A stretch of DNA of 64,000 nt from Otis tarda (Eukaryota > Chordata > Aves > Otidiformes > Otididae). Of this stretch, positions 13,701 through 25,900 are shown in pieces. The notes under the pieces were generated by a model. The model made no database searches. It saw only the letters and a list, made by a program, of their open reading frames with translations, and was not told the DNA's origin. Within the stretch, counting starts at the first letter, position 1. Every line of letters starts with the position of its first letter. The DNA lies in assembly GCA_026413225.1 (NCBI GenBank), contig CM048591.1, positions 69,900,052-69,964,051 of the forward strand. Reading direction: 5' to 3'. The translations under genes were made by a program, and so were the position numbers.

Positions 13701-15520
13701 AGGAGGAGATCGGGATGATTAGACTGTGGGTATCTCTATTATATAGGTAACTGCTTTCTTTGAAAAGCCAGCTCAGATAGCATACTAATATAATTACGAG
13801 TTTTCTGGACAGGAATATTACATGGTTTGTGTAGGCTCTTGAATGCAAAAGAACAATTCACATTCTGCTGGGAAACGTGACGACCTTACCAATGCATCAA
13901 ATGTTATTTTTTTAAATGACTGGAATTCTGAAACACCATGTGCCACCGGGTAAATGCTGAAATGTAGACCTGACTTTGCTATCAGCTCCTCTGTTTTCAG
14001 AAAGATCAACAATATATCAAAATGGGACTTTTAATTTCTGTCTAACAAAGAAATCTCCCTGTGGATTTGGTGCTCTAGTCCAGAACTTTAAGCAACACTG
14101 CTGATTTTTAAAACTCGCCATCTTATTGATGTTGAATGTATAGAAGACTACAAATATTCTCCTTTATGAGGTCCATTAATATTGGAAGACACAGTAAGAT
14201 ATTTCATTTAGAATTCTATTTTTGTCAGGGAAAAATTTTCAGAATCCTGTTTCCACACATATTTTTCCTGATTTCTACATGGATCTATCTTAATTTAATT
14301 CCAAGTTCTGCTATTATAATGGAACCCTTCAAAAGAACCTAGAAAAATTAAATTTCTGTTTCTCAGTTATTATGTCATACTCTTCGCAGGGTTCAGAAAA
14401 AACTTGCCAAAATATTTGACTGGAACAAAACTGTTATGCTAGGTATACATTCTACCAAAACCCACAGCTATGGAACTGAGAAGAAAACGTTGGTATTTTG
14501 ACTTTACTTTGTGGACAGATTGTATTCCCAATGCAAATAACCTAACCTTTTCCGAACTGCAACCCTCAGGACTATTTCTGTAGGAAAGTGACAATAATTT
14601 CTGACAAATTCATATTTTATCATTGCTGACTGCACTTTCTGCAGTCAGTCTATTTATTCCAATACTAAAAAATAGCCACAGGATAATTGGGAATCTGTCT
14701 GGTCCAGACTTTGATCTTTATTGATTAGTCTGACAGTCATTATGAGATATAAAATGTATTTATTATTACAGACTAACTTTCAAATTGAGGGGATGATGGT
14801 ATTAAAATCTTGTTTATACAAATTCTTTCACTCAAAATCTCAGTAAATAAAATTAAAGCACGTAATGAGAAAAAAAAGAATGTCAACTGGTATAAAAACC
14901 TTTTTATCTCACTTTTTTGAATCTAAAATTAAATCAGTGTTAACAGGAACAAGCTATTTTGGCCTCATTCAAGTAGATAAATTCATATTGATCAGAGTGA
15001 GAAAACAATCTGACTGGAGAACTATGAAGACTCTGATAGAAAATTATGTCCCCTCTTACCACCCTAGCTTTCATGACCTCACTTGTTATAATGCCACCAT
15101 TTATGGGTGCTTCCAGTCATAGAGGCTTCTGGCTTGCTACGACCTGAATTATGAATGTGAAATATGATGACGAAACATACAATTAAAAATGCAAAGCTTT
15201 TCACTGTTTTGTATGGTATAAATAAGCAAAAGGAGCCCAAGCCACCTTTAACCTTTGCAGGCTGCTAGACTCAAAAGCACTCACGTAAGAGAAATGAATG
15301 TTAATTTTAATGTATTTCAGAACACAGTGTGCTACCTCAGATGAACCTCCTATCATCAAACCACAACTGCACTGGGCACAACAGCAAATATGAACATAAA
15401 CATTGATGCTGAAGGAGAAAGCAACACTCTGCCTGTGGACTATTTACAGAGCAAAAAATCATCATCTTCAGAGGTTTTGATCACCTAAACTTCATATAAC
15501 AATCACAGACACAAGTATGT
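7701..15520. other. Unannotated intron sequence
   Basis: No gene or repeat was recognised on either strand. The stretch is AT-rich, with T- or A-runs at about 8757-8771, 11160-11173 and 13019-13049. The part 7750-8400 is less AT-rich and has several short open frames in competing directions, which carry no recognisable protein and no consistent splice sites. Confidence 0.5.
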
Positions 15521-16065
15521 CTGGATTTCAGTAAGGTATCTGATACTACTTCAGATCAATTACTGGTTTAGCTGACGGCTGCACTGAAGGAAATGGAGAT
15601 CAGCAGGGGAAATACAAAATGGGCAGGAAATTTAATCCAAGTGCAAGGAAGGTGAAGGACATCCAGGAGGTAAAGGAAAGTACTTGGTACGGGGAAACCT
15701 CTTCTGGAGAGTCAGGGATCAATAGGGGAATGGAGAGGCTGCTGTGTGCTGAGATGATGACAAACTTGCCTTGTTCACCAATGCAAAGTAAAGGTTTGAA
15801 GGAGGATTTGACTGCTGTCTTTAACTACATCATGGTAAACTTCAGGCAGAGTGGAAGCGAGGGGTTTAAGCTAAGGGATTCCTGGCACCAAAAAAAAAAG
15901 AAAAAAAAAAACAAACCACCCCGAAATAAAAAACCAACCAGAAACTAGCTATTAATATCTTTAGGCTAGAAATGAGAAAAAGGCTTCTCACTGTGAAAGC
16001 CGCAAGTATTCAGGGCAATCTTCCAAAAAGTGCGGAGAGGTCAAATCGTGAACTGCTTCTAAGGT
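15521..16065 (+). mobile_element. Ancient degraded CR1 LINE remnant
   Basis: The plus strand shows a decayed reverse-transcriptase block at about 15521 (LDFSK followed by VSDTTSDQ, where an intact CR1 has the FSKAFDTVSH-type motif). It then jumps to C-terminal and 3' sequence: GAGGATTTGACTGCTGTCTT (about 15803), TAACTACATCATGG, and AGGCTAGAAATGAGAAAAAG (15963-15982) followed by GCTTCTCACTGTGAAAG. These are diverged versions of the usual CR1 'ctgattgctgtctttaactac' and 'ggctggaaattagaaaaagg' blocks. An A-rich stretch at about 15889-15912 interrupts it. The internal part is deleted or too diverged to follow, and there is no intact frame. Confidence 0.6.
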
Positions 16066-18791
16066 GATGCTCAGTACAGTTATAAAGAAGACTACATGAT
16101 ACAGTTCCTGCAAGGGCAGCAACTGCAGCAGAGAGCTAAGGGGATATGTGTTGTCTGGGTTTGTGACCCTGCAGAGAGAAACTCCTTCATCTTCCTTCAG
16201 GAGAGTTTGTGTGAATTGTCAAATCCAGCCATATCATTTCTCTCAAAGCGGTCACCACGGAAAACCACCCAACTTTCCCTGCCCACCACAGCCTGGCTGC
16301 CTGCCCCCTCTGTACCCCATTGCTCCCACCGCCCTGGGCATTACCTGGGCACTTAGAGGTGGCTGCAATGGGACAAGACAGGGAAGGAATGAAGGCACCA
16401 GGGAGTGGGAAACTACATAAGGATGGGAGGTAGTGTTGCACTCTGGATGTTGAGATGTTACTGCAGCTCTGTCATCTACAAAGGGAAATTAACCTTAAAG
16501 GTAGCATTAGGTTGCAGCAGTTTTTCTCTGAAAATTACCATTTTCCATTTTTCCACTTTAAGGAATTCTTCTGGAATGTGCTGGGTATTTTTCTTTCTCC
16601 CCCTTTTATGCTACAGCTTTTCAAATGGTTTTTAGTTGCAACTTCTAATGGCTTCTGTGGGTTGTGCTGCTAAACAAAAACAGGATTTTGCGCATGTGGG
16701 ATCTCACCACATGCATCAAATCTTATTTCTCAGGCAAGAGCAGGCTGCAAGCACTTGTGCAGTGGGACTGGACGAGGACACTCCGGCTCAAGGTAGAAAG
16801 ATCAAAACAGAAACGATGAGCTAAGAGGACTTTGTTCCACTGACGAAGTGGAAACGACAACTGCATCCTTATTTAAGTACTGATCTCAGTTCAATGCTTG
16901 CCAGGGTGAGCATCCTACCGAGAGATGGTCTCTGCTCAGCCAAGGTAGTGGTACACAAAATGCTGCAAACAAGTAAGCGGAAATGACTTTCCTGTCTGCT
17001 CAGGGCTGCACTGGAAGAATTTCAGATGAGGAATGTCTTTTTTTGGGCTGCCAGGCTGTTAACAACACATCAAAGAGGAATGATTCAAGGGGCCGCTACC
17101 TCCAGTTCAAGGGGGAATGTGGAGCAGAGAGATCTCAAAGCTCTGAGGAAGTGATAAAAGGGAAAGTTACTGCTGAAAATGACGTCTCTCAATCTGTGAG
17201 GCTCAGAGAAAACCAGCAAACATATGTTTCACTCAGAATTTTGGCAAACGCCAAAGCTAGCACTGCAGACTATAAGGCTGAGCTTCGGCACAGTCTTGTC
17301 TATGACAAGGTCTCCAGTTTACGTACATTCTTTTGCTTATGTTTTAATTTTGGATAAGTAACATTCTTCAACCTAGCCCTCAAAATTCTAATAGAATACT
17401 AATAGATTACCTATAATTCATCTTTGCTTCTATAGCTGTTTTTTGTTTGTTTGTTTGTTTGTTTGTTTGTTTTTAACTGGTTTACAGGTATCTTTTTTCC
17501 TTCTCTCTCCTGTTCTTCATCCCGCAGGGCTAAATGCTCAAGTAATTTGTATTTTCTTGCTCATTTGGGGGCCTGTCCCTCTTCTCTACTATCACACTCT
17601 TTGTTTTAGCCTGTCCACCTCCTTCTTCTTGGGTCTCTCACACTTCCTTGCATTGCTTCTGTTACCTATGTACCCTCACCAAGATCTGTGCTAGGCACCA
17701 GCTCCCATCCACCTTTATGCATCCTTCAGCACCCTGACAGCACATCCTGTAATACACACTGCTCTGCCATTTTCCTCACACAGCAAGGATAAAACAGTTT
17801 CATGTGACTGCTAGAGATGAACAGCAGGTCCACTGAGGTCTGTAAAATATCAACTTCTGTCAAGGGTAGTAATCGTTCCTGTTACTGGACACTTGTATAA
17901 TGTTGCTGAGCACATAGAGGGAGAGTCATCAGCTGGACATGCAAGAGGGCAAGAGAGACTTAGGTGTATTTATACGCTACAAGATGTACTACTAGTACAT
18001 CCTAGATATATAAGATGAACTCCTAGTGTGATGCCATTTTTTCAACAGACAAACACAGTCCTTGGATGCAGCAGGGGAGATATTTTCCCACAGAGAGGTG
18101 CTACCGCACAAAGCTTTTGTTAGAACAGATGCTAAAACAGGCTGATGGCTGCACTGCCATATGCTGCAACACCAAACTTACGTATTGAGACTTTTCTGGA
18201 CTGAAGAACAAGCAGGGATTTTTGGAGAACATGAAAAGTCTCATTTTGTCATGGAAAAAAAAAAGTGGGATGCGATATTCTAAATTGAGCTCATCTAGCT
18301 GATTGATCAGGAGAATTTGTTCCATTTTGAATTATTTTACCTTGAATACGGGTACCTGCAATGGTATCTGGGATTGGAGTTCTCCAGAACAGTTGAAATC
18401 AGGTTCAGATCTCCTAGTAAAAAATCTATTAATCCTGAAGCCCCTGTTCTCATGAACACAGATTAAGCATATGGGCTTATTTAGCTTAATGGAAGTTGTT
18501 GGCTTGGAGGGGAAACAACTTCTGTTTCTCAAGACAGCAGGTAAACATCTAGAATGGAGGAAATGGAAGGAGGAATGAAAATCTACAGCTGTTCCCCAAC
18601 CATTGGGATGAGAACAGGTTTTCAACAGGAATTGAGGAGCAAAAAGCTGACTGGTCTTATGACTGTGGCACATCACTCTGTGAGAATAGATATCTATGAT
18701 GGCAACATTGCAAAAAAAACCTGTCTAAATGAGAACTATGAGGAAGATGGAAATACAAGGTTGAATTTCAGATCTGAGCATCCTTGCCAGA
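16066..18791. other. Unannotated intron sequence with one microsatellite
   Basis: Apart from the (TTTG)n tract listed separately, no gene or mobile element was recognised. The longest open frame (16983-17357, plus strand, 124 codons) has no family resemblance that I can see and no splice context. Confidence 0.5.
17440..17474 (+). repeat. (TTTG)n microsatellite
   Basis: Uninterrupted tetranucleotide tract of about eight units, bounded by short T-runs. It is likely length-variable and is not part of any recognised element. Confidence 0.95.
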
Positions 18792-19949
18792 TGTCATAGT
18801 TCAGCCCTGATCAGGATCAGACTACACAGTCTCTCTCTCACTCCCCCCACCCTCCGAGAGAATAGAGGGAGATAATATAAGAAAAAACGGCTCAAGGTTT
18901 GAGATAAGGACAGGGAGAAAATCCTTAAAGTTACCGTTATGGGCAAAACAGACTCGACTTGGGGAAAACTATTCATTTATTACTAAAACTAGCAGGAGAA
19001 TGGGACAGAGAACAAGATAACCTCCCTCCACCTCTCCCTCTTCCCAAGCTTAACATTATCTCTACTACCTTCCCCCCACAAGCGGCACAGGGGGGAAGAG
19101 GGAATGGGGGTTGCAGTCAGTTCATCACTTGTTGTTTTACGCCACTGCTTCATAGTTGGGGGAAGAACTCCTCACATTCCTCCCCTGCTCTGTTGTGGGG
19201 TCCCACCCACATGTCACAGTCATTTGTGAAAGTGCTCCGGCGTGGGTCATCTCTTCTACAGAGTGCAGTCTCTCCAGAATGGCTGCCTCAGCAGGCCCTC
19301 CACAGGCCACAGCCGCCTTCAGGCATCCACCTCCCCCGGTGTGGGGTCCTCCATGGGCTCCAAGTGGATCTCTGCTCCTCCGTGGACCTCCATGGGCTGC
19401 AGGGGCACAACCTGCTCCACCATGGTCTTCACCACAGGCTGCAGGGGAATCTTGGCCAGGAGCCACATTACTCCTCCCCCTCCTTCTTCAATGACCTTGG
19501 TGTCTGCAGCTGTTCCTCTCACAAGAAAAGTTCTTCACAACAGGCAGGCAGACGCCTCTCAGGATCTCTTCACATCATCCAGATTATCTCCTCTCCACTT
19601 CTTGCAGCCGGGCTGGGCTGAGTTGGGCCCAGTCGGCCGCTTGGCAAGAGGCCAAAGGGTGAGGCCTGCAAGGCCCACAAGGCTTGCGCCTCCCCTCTGC
19701 GCCTCTGCCCCTGCTCAGTTTCTTCACATCTTCTCTTCTTTTTTTTTCTGTTTTCCCCTTCTTAAATACGTTATCACAGAGTCATTATCACGGAACGTTC
19801 TGCTTCCAATTGGCTCGGCCTTGGCCAGCAGCGGGTCCACCCGCGGGCCGAGGCCTGGCCGAGTCCACTGAACAAAGGGGAGCGACTTCTAGCAGTTTCC
19901 TACAGAAGTTACCACCTCAGGCCTCCCCTCACTGGACAAAACCACAACA
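18792..19949 (-). mobile_element. Solo LTR of an avian endogenous retrovirus, family A copy 1
   Basis: This 1158-bp element has TG at 18792 and CA at 19948-19949. It is flanked by CCAGA (18787-18791) and CCAGG (19950-19954), a 5-bp target duplication with one change. I place it on the minus strand for three reasons: a TATTTAAG-like TATA motif (about 19762-19768), an AATAAA poly(A) signal (antisense TTTATT at 18976-18981) about 780 bp further on, and a U5-like end after that. The centre (about 19290-19450) holds imperfect GC-rich repeats built on CCATGGGCTGCAGGGG. There is no internal retroviral region or second LTR beside it, so it is a solo LTR. The long open frames across it on the plus strand are antisense, GC-driven and not conserved as proteins. 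It lies in intron 5 in the same sense as CAMK4. Confidence 0.9.
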
Positions 19950-22900
19950 CCAGGCTACAAAAGGGAGCATTCCTGTGAAGTCAGGGATGCTTTTTTTTCT
20001 GGAGTCAACAAGGCCAAACTTAATGGCTGTGTCTGCTCTACTGACTTCAGTGCAGCATTGATGATCCACATGGGAGTTATATCATGGTAAAATCTGTACT
20101 TTTATGTAGTGTATGCCTATGTTTCAGTATGAGCATGTATTTTTTGCCCCTGCTAAATCAGTGAACAGAGAGAAACTCTGGTTTCTCTCTGGTTTGGGGC
20201 TTCAGCTGGTAGTTACCTGCAGTCAGCATTCAGCTTTTGTGAGCCTGCAGAGATGAGAGTAACTGTGTTCAGACAAATATAACTAAAGAAAAACAACAGT
20301 TTCAGATAAACCAATGCTCTTTCCAAACAAGGAAACAGACACTACCAGGCCCACCGTCAAATGTAAGATTTAGGAGGAATTGTTCAAAAATACAACATCG
20401 ATGAAAGTGCCAACATTTTCCACCATTAAAATGACATTTACTGCCATTACCTCTTTGACAAACTTAATCTTCTTAACTGCCACTGTGTTCAAGCTATCTT
20501 ATCCCAGATTTAGGAAGCTTTTATCACAGCATTGTAAGAGTATGCATATAAAGTGTGGTCAAAGGCTGATTATTTTACACAAAAAAAAAAAATGCTACAG
20601 AGCCTACTGAGAGCAGCCAGTGTTAAGTTACAGACTATCATGTTACATGAATGAATATATGCATATAAATATATATCAACATGCAGCACACAAACTGAGT
20701 TAAGCCAGACACATTTTCCTTAGAAGAAAGCACATGCATTTAAGCTGTTATGCATTAGTGCAAAATTATGGGCATCACACTGACATTGCTTCCACTTGGA
20801 GCTGTGCATTTGTACCTGGTGCTGCACATCAGCCCCTGCTACAGTTGAGGAAGAACATCCTCCACCAGTATCCTAAGACCCTGTTTGGTAAGTTGTGACC
20901 ATACTGGAAGGGGACACTAGCTGGCTGCTAGTCTGTACAGAGTTAAAAAAGCAAAGGGAGAGGTCATGCAATGATGGATTCTGTGGCCGCCAGGAAAGTA
21001 TTATGTTTCAGCTGCTCTCTGCTGGCATGTCTCTTTTAAAAAACTGTGAAAAAGAGACACACACAGATTTCAGCTGAGGCTTTAGTTGCTTTCAGTGACT
21101 GGTGAGAGGGCATATAGGTTTGTACTTCCTTATTCAGAGCATTTTCCCTCCCTTTGCTTGACCCTTCATGAAATCTAGAGGTACAGTTACCCACTGTGAA
21201 CTAAGTATGCCACAATGAGTTCATGAAATACCTAGGAAAAAGTGTAGTTTTAGGAAAATGCTTGTCAAAACCAAAGTATTCTAAAATTCAGGACAGGACC
21301 TAAACACTGTAGTCTAAAGGGCTTCAGTCTTTGAGACAGCTCTACTTGCTTCAGCCAAAGCCTATCAGTATATGACACTTAAGGCTATGCATATTACATC
21401 TTAAAGACTGAATGTACTTCTCTGTGTACTACACATTAGAATACATGAACCTGGGACGTCTCAGTCCTTTCCTCAAGACGAGGTACTTCTTTTCAGCAGA
21501 AATGCCAAGAGCAAAATACTAAAAAAAAAAAAAATACTACAAAGAGGCTTTAATTCTAGCAGCCAAGAAGAACTATTTTTTTTTAATGGCTGCAGGCCAT
21601 CTGTATTTATTTTTTTCCAGACACATCTGAAGGCACCATTTTTTTTTTGCTTTAAGAACACTGTCTTCTCAAGACAAATCCTGGGTAAAAAATTGCTGTT
21701 GCAATGGTGGTTGAAGGCAGAAATACATAAGAAGAATTCAAACTAACATTAACTCTTACTGTGCTGCTCTCTATTCCACAGTCTTTTAAAATATTCCCTT
21801 TTCTGACCTTCACTACATGGAGAGGAGATAAAAGCTTACACAGCCTGTGGTCAACAAATGCCTTTAATTCTACCAGTCAAGGCCAGGAGTTATATGCACT
21901 AACAACATGGAGGGCATTATCATCCTTGCAGAGCTTTTTTTTTTTTTTCTCTTTTATTTTAAACCTGAGAAGATGAAAATTCAAAGATTTCTTCTCTTCT
22001 TTTCTATCAACCAACAGGGCACAACCGAGGCTTCAAGCAACCCTCATTGCCAGAACCAAGGCAGCAGCATGGCTGCTCCTCCTAGTACTTGGACCCTCTT
22101 TCTAGAGGGGGCAAATCCACTTCCATTCAGAGAGATGGAGAAGTGGGCAGTGCGATGCTGTGGAGCAGTTGCTTGGTAACACCTCATTTTTGCAACAAGA
22201 TGCCTGGCATGAACACCCTTCTTGTGGAGGGGCATACTTTCCAGCCTCAGAAAGTACAACCCAGCATGGCCTCAGCTTTTTTAGACAGATTTGATGCTGG
22301 GTTTATTCCAGTTTGCCCAGGTCACACCTCGCACCCATTTTCCAACACAATCTTTTCCTCTTTATGTTTAAATAGAATAAGGAAGCTTAATCAAATGCCA
22401 TATAAACAACTTTGGAAATAAATTTATTTCTATTATTGTAATTCAGTAGGTTACATTTATGCTTTGGTCTGAAATACAAAATGGAGTTATTCTAAGTTAT
22501 TTAAACCTAAGTTCTGTACATAGAAAGTCAGTGTTGACCAGAATAAGGAACAGAACAAGCCCACTAGCATTATCAACAAAATCTGCAGCTAAATTCATCT
22601 ACCTATTAAACTAAACACATTACCTATTAGAAGGAAAACTGGGGTATTGGTTGTTAGCAATGTTCCCATGCTTAGAAAAAGGAAAATTAACACAAAATGC
22701 AGGGGAAACACAACAAAAGCAGACCTACAGTAGATCACAAGGAAGAGCGGCCAAGCCAAATTCAAGCTGCCTTTCCACATAGTTAAAGTACATTCATTCA
22801 GAAATATACTGCAACAGTTATCTTTAAATACCATGACGACATTACATGCTAGATGAACTCTGCCCCTAAAGTGAGCATCAAGCTGTCTGCCCCAATGAAA

Positions 22901-25900
22901 GGTCTCTGTGGCAGAAAGTCCTCTTAGGGTGCCCTGAAAATATCTTCACCTTGCCCAAGCCACGGTTGTACTGTCAATGACACTCTTGCATAGACATGCA
23001 GTGGTGGTCAGAAATGCCTTCTTGCCTAAATGCTATGTCTTTGTATTTACCACTTTCTTTAAAGAAACAAGCACTTTAAAGCTCTAGTGTTTTGAACTTG
23101 ACACATAAATGATCCTCGATAGTGAGGATGGGAAAACCAGAGTCTTTTCTTGTGGCCAAATAATAGCCAAGGGTAGATATGGGAGTTTCGGAGCGGGTAA
23201 CACTTGACTTGCTGAAGCTTCTTTCCTGTTTGCTGCAACAGGGATACCAACTCTTCATTCAAAGCAAACATTTCTAGGGCTAGAAGGTGACTAGGGATCC
23301 AACTTCCTGACACTGGACAAAAACCACGTAAATCAGTAAAGAAAGTAATAGTATCTTTCACTTTGAAAAACATTACCTTACTCATAAGTTGAAAATGATA
23401 TGAGCAGTATTTTCCTGGGACAGATATGAAGAAAAGCATTGACGATTTCAGAATTATCTTATCACACATTACCCTCTGGTCGCTGTACATCAGTAAATCA
23501 TTATTTAGTGAAAATACACAATGAAAATCAGCCAGTCATTCTATCTATAAGGTCCCATATTTCTGTGTCATTACAGAAACAGCCATCCCTGAATCTAATT
23601 ATCATGACATGATAAGTGTAGTTGCCTGCATTGCCAAACATCACAGAAAGAGGAGTAATTCCATAGCTTCAAGCACAAATCTTGCTTGAATATTTCACTC
23701 TTGTATACTTCTTTGTTACTTTTCACAAAAAGTTTACACCTTCAAATATAAAATTAAGAGGAAATCAAAATGGTTAGCAGCTGAAGAAGACTACAGTATG
23801 CAGGGTGCTACAGCTTATTCTTAAATCTCACGCGGTTACTCCCCCTGCAAATCTCAATAGCTTTAAGGACCTATGCCTGCAGAGGAAGGGAAGGACAACA
23901 GGCATAAAGCTAGATTCAATTTTGTTTCAGTAGAAAACGTTCCATTCAGAGTGGGGCTCAGAGCTGGGTCTTTGATCTCCCAACATTTCAAAGCATGATT
24001 TTTTGCAGTTCTCTGCTGGCATGCTGGACGGTGTGAGGAAGGGTCCAGACTTTCAGGAACTGCCTAGCATTCAAGGCCTCACATACTGCATTTTTTTTTT
24101 GTTTTGCATTCATTGATCAACCCAAAAGCACGAATGTAGCTGTCTCCTCCTCAGGATTACAGAAGGAATGACAGAGAAGGTCCATATTGTCTCTGATACC
24201 CTCAAGTACAACAGTGAAGGATTACATCTCTCTGCTTTGGCAGATAATGTCCTTCCCCATGTGAAATTCAGGGCTCAGAATATTGAAAAAAATACAAACT
24301 ACTTTTTCTCCTCTGAGTGCTGCAATTTTAACAGAACAGCATTAAGCTACAGCAGGAGAACAAGAAGCACAGTCATGAAGGCCAGTGACGAACACGTCTG
24401 CAGTCCCTGCTGGCAAGGGCACAGTTCTGGGTAGTCAGTGCTTTGCACACCATTTTTCATGAGCAGGCTTTTGTGGGCACTCTGGGGTCTTAAGGGTCCC
24501 ATGTTTGAAGGGCTGCCAGACTATTTTCATCATCTCTGGCTGCAGATGAGACTTTTGGAAGGGGCTATGTTAGGGATTATTTTAGCTGATCTTTGGGGAA
24601 GGGCTATGAAGAAGGCTTTTGTTCTTATGGTCGCTGATGGGAGGGCCAGCAGGGAAGCATAAAGAGCTACCTTATTTTGCTGGTGTAATTTCTTTTTACA
24701 TTTCCAAAGCTGCATGAAAGAATTTCAGCCAGAGACTCTTGCCAAGCATGCAACATATTGGACACAGCTCTGAAACAAACTTCAGCTCTTTGAGGAAGAT
24801 TGTTAGTGTTTGAAAACAACAGCCTGGTGAATTACTTCTTTTCTTTTGCTCAGTTGTGCCCTATCATATTAACGAATTGAATTTTCCCTGCCTAGATCAA
24901 ACACATCAACTCTGTGATTTTAAACATATCAATCAAATTGAAAACTGACAGAAAGCTATGAACGACTCCATGATTTTTCACTATTTAGAAGCATTGGTCT
25001 TATTTAATGCGGAAAAAACAATTCTTAGAAACAATAAAAAATAAAGGTCACAACAAAAAAAAAATCCAGGAAGAACAGTAAGTAAAAGATAACATAGTTA
25101 GAGATTAATAATTTACTTTTAAAAAGCCATGTGTCCATTCTGTGTAACAGTTTAACTACATCATATCGAGTACATCAAACCTGAAGAGTGGTAGCATTTG
25201 ATGAATCTTTGCTTTCTGGGGAAGACAGAGTCACCTGAGTTACAGATCTAAACCTATCCAAATCCAGCTGGCTCTGGCACTTGTTTCATGAGGAAGGCGG
25301 CAGCGGCTGGAGCACGGGGAGCCTCACAGTCCAGGGGCTATGTCTTGCACACATGTGTGGTGGTGGGGACACCAGGAGCAGAGGGCAGCCTGCCAAAGCT
25401 GCTCCACTGCCCGTTGCCTCCAACGTCTGATGCGTGATGTGAGCTACGGAGCATGCTTACAGCACCGTCCTACTTGACAGGGGCACCGGAAAACAGCCCC
25501 AACATCTGGTCCTTAACTTAGATTATGGAGTTATCTGCAATAGATCTTAAAAAGACCCCTCAGAGAGACATGCTTCACCAGCTATTTCAACAGCTATTTC
25601 TCAAGAAATGCTCTTGTGGCAATGTTAGCCCAACTACATCACTCTTCTTCTGACCGGAATTGATAGTTTGGAAAGTACCTTTATTATGTTATTTAAACAT
25701 ATCATAAGTAACATTAACATAAATAATTATTTCTTTATATCACTAAACCACAACTATAAATAGCTTCCATGTGTTCCCGAAACACACACTCAAGGATCTG
25801 CTCAGATACATACCTGCTTCAGTCTGCTGCTTCCTCCAGAACATCAGCGGACACAGAAAAAAGGCAGCAAGTCTGAAAAGGAAGCAGGTCTGTATCCTGG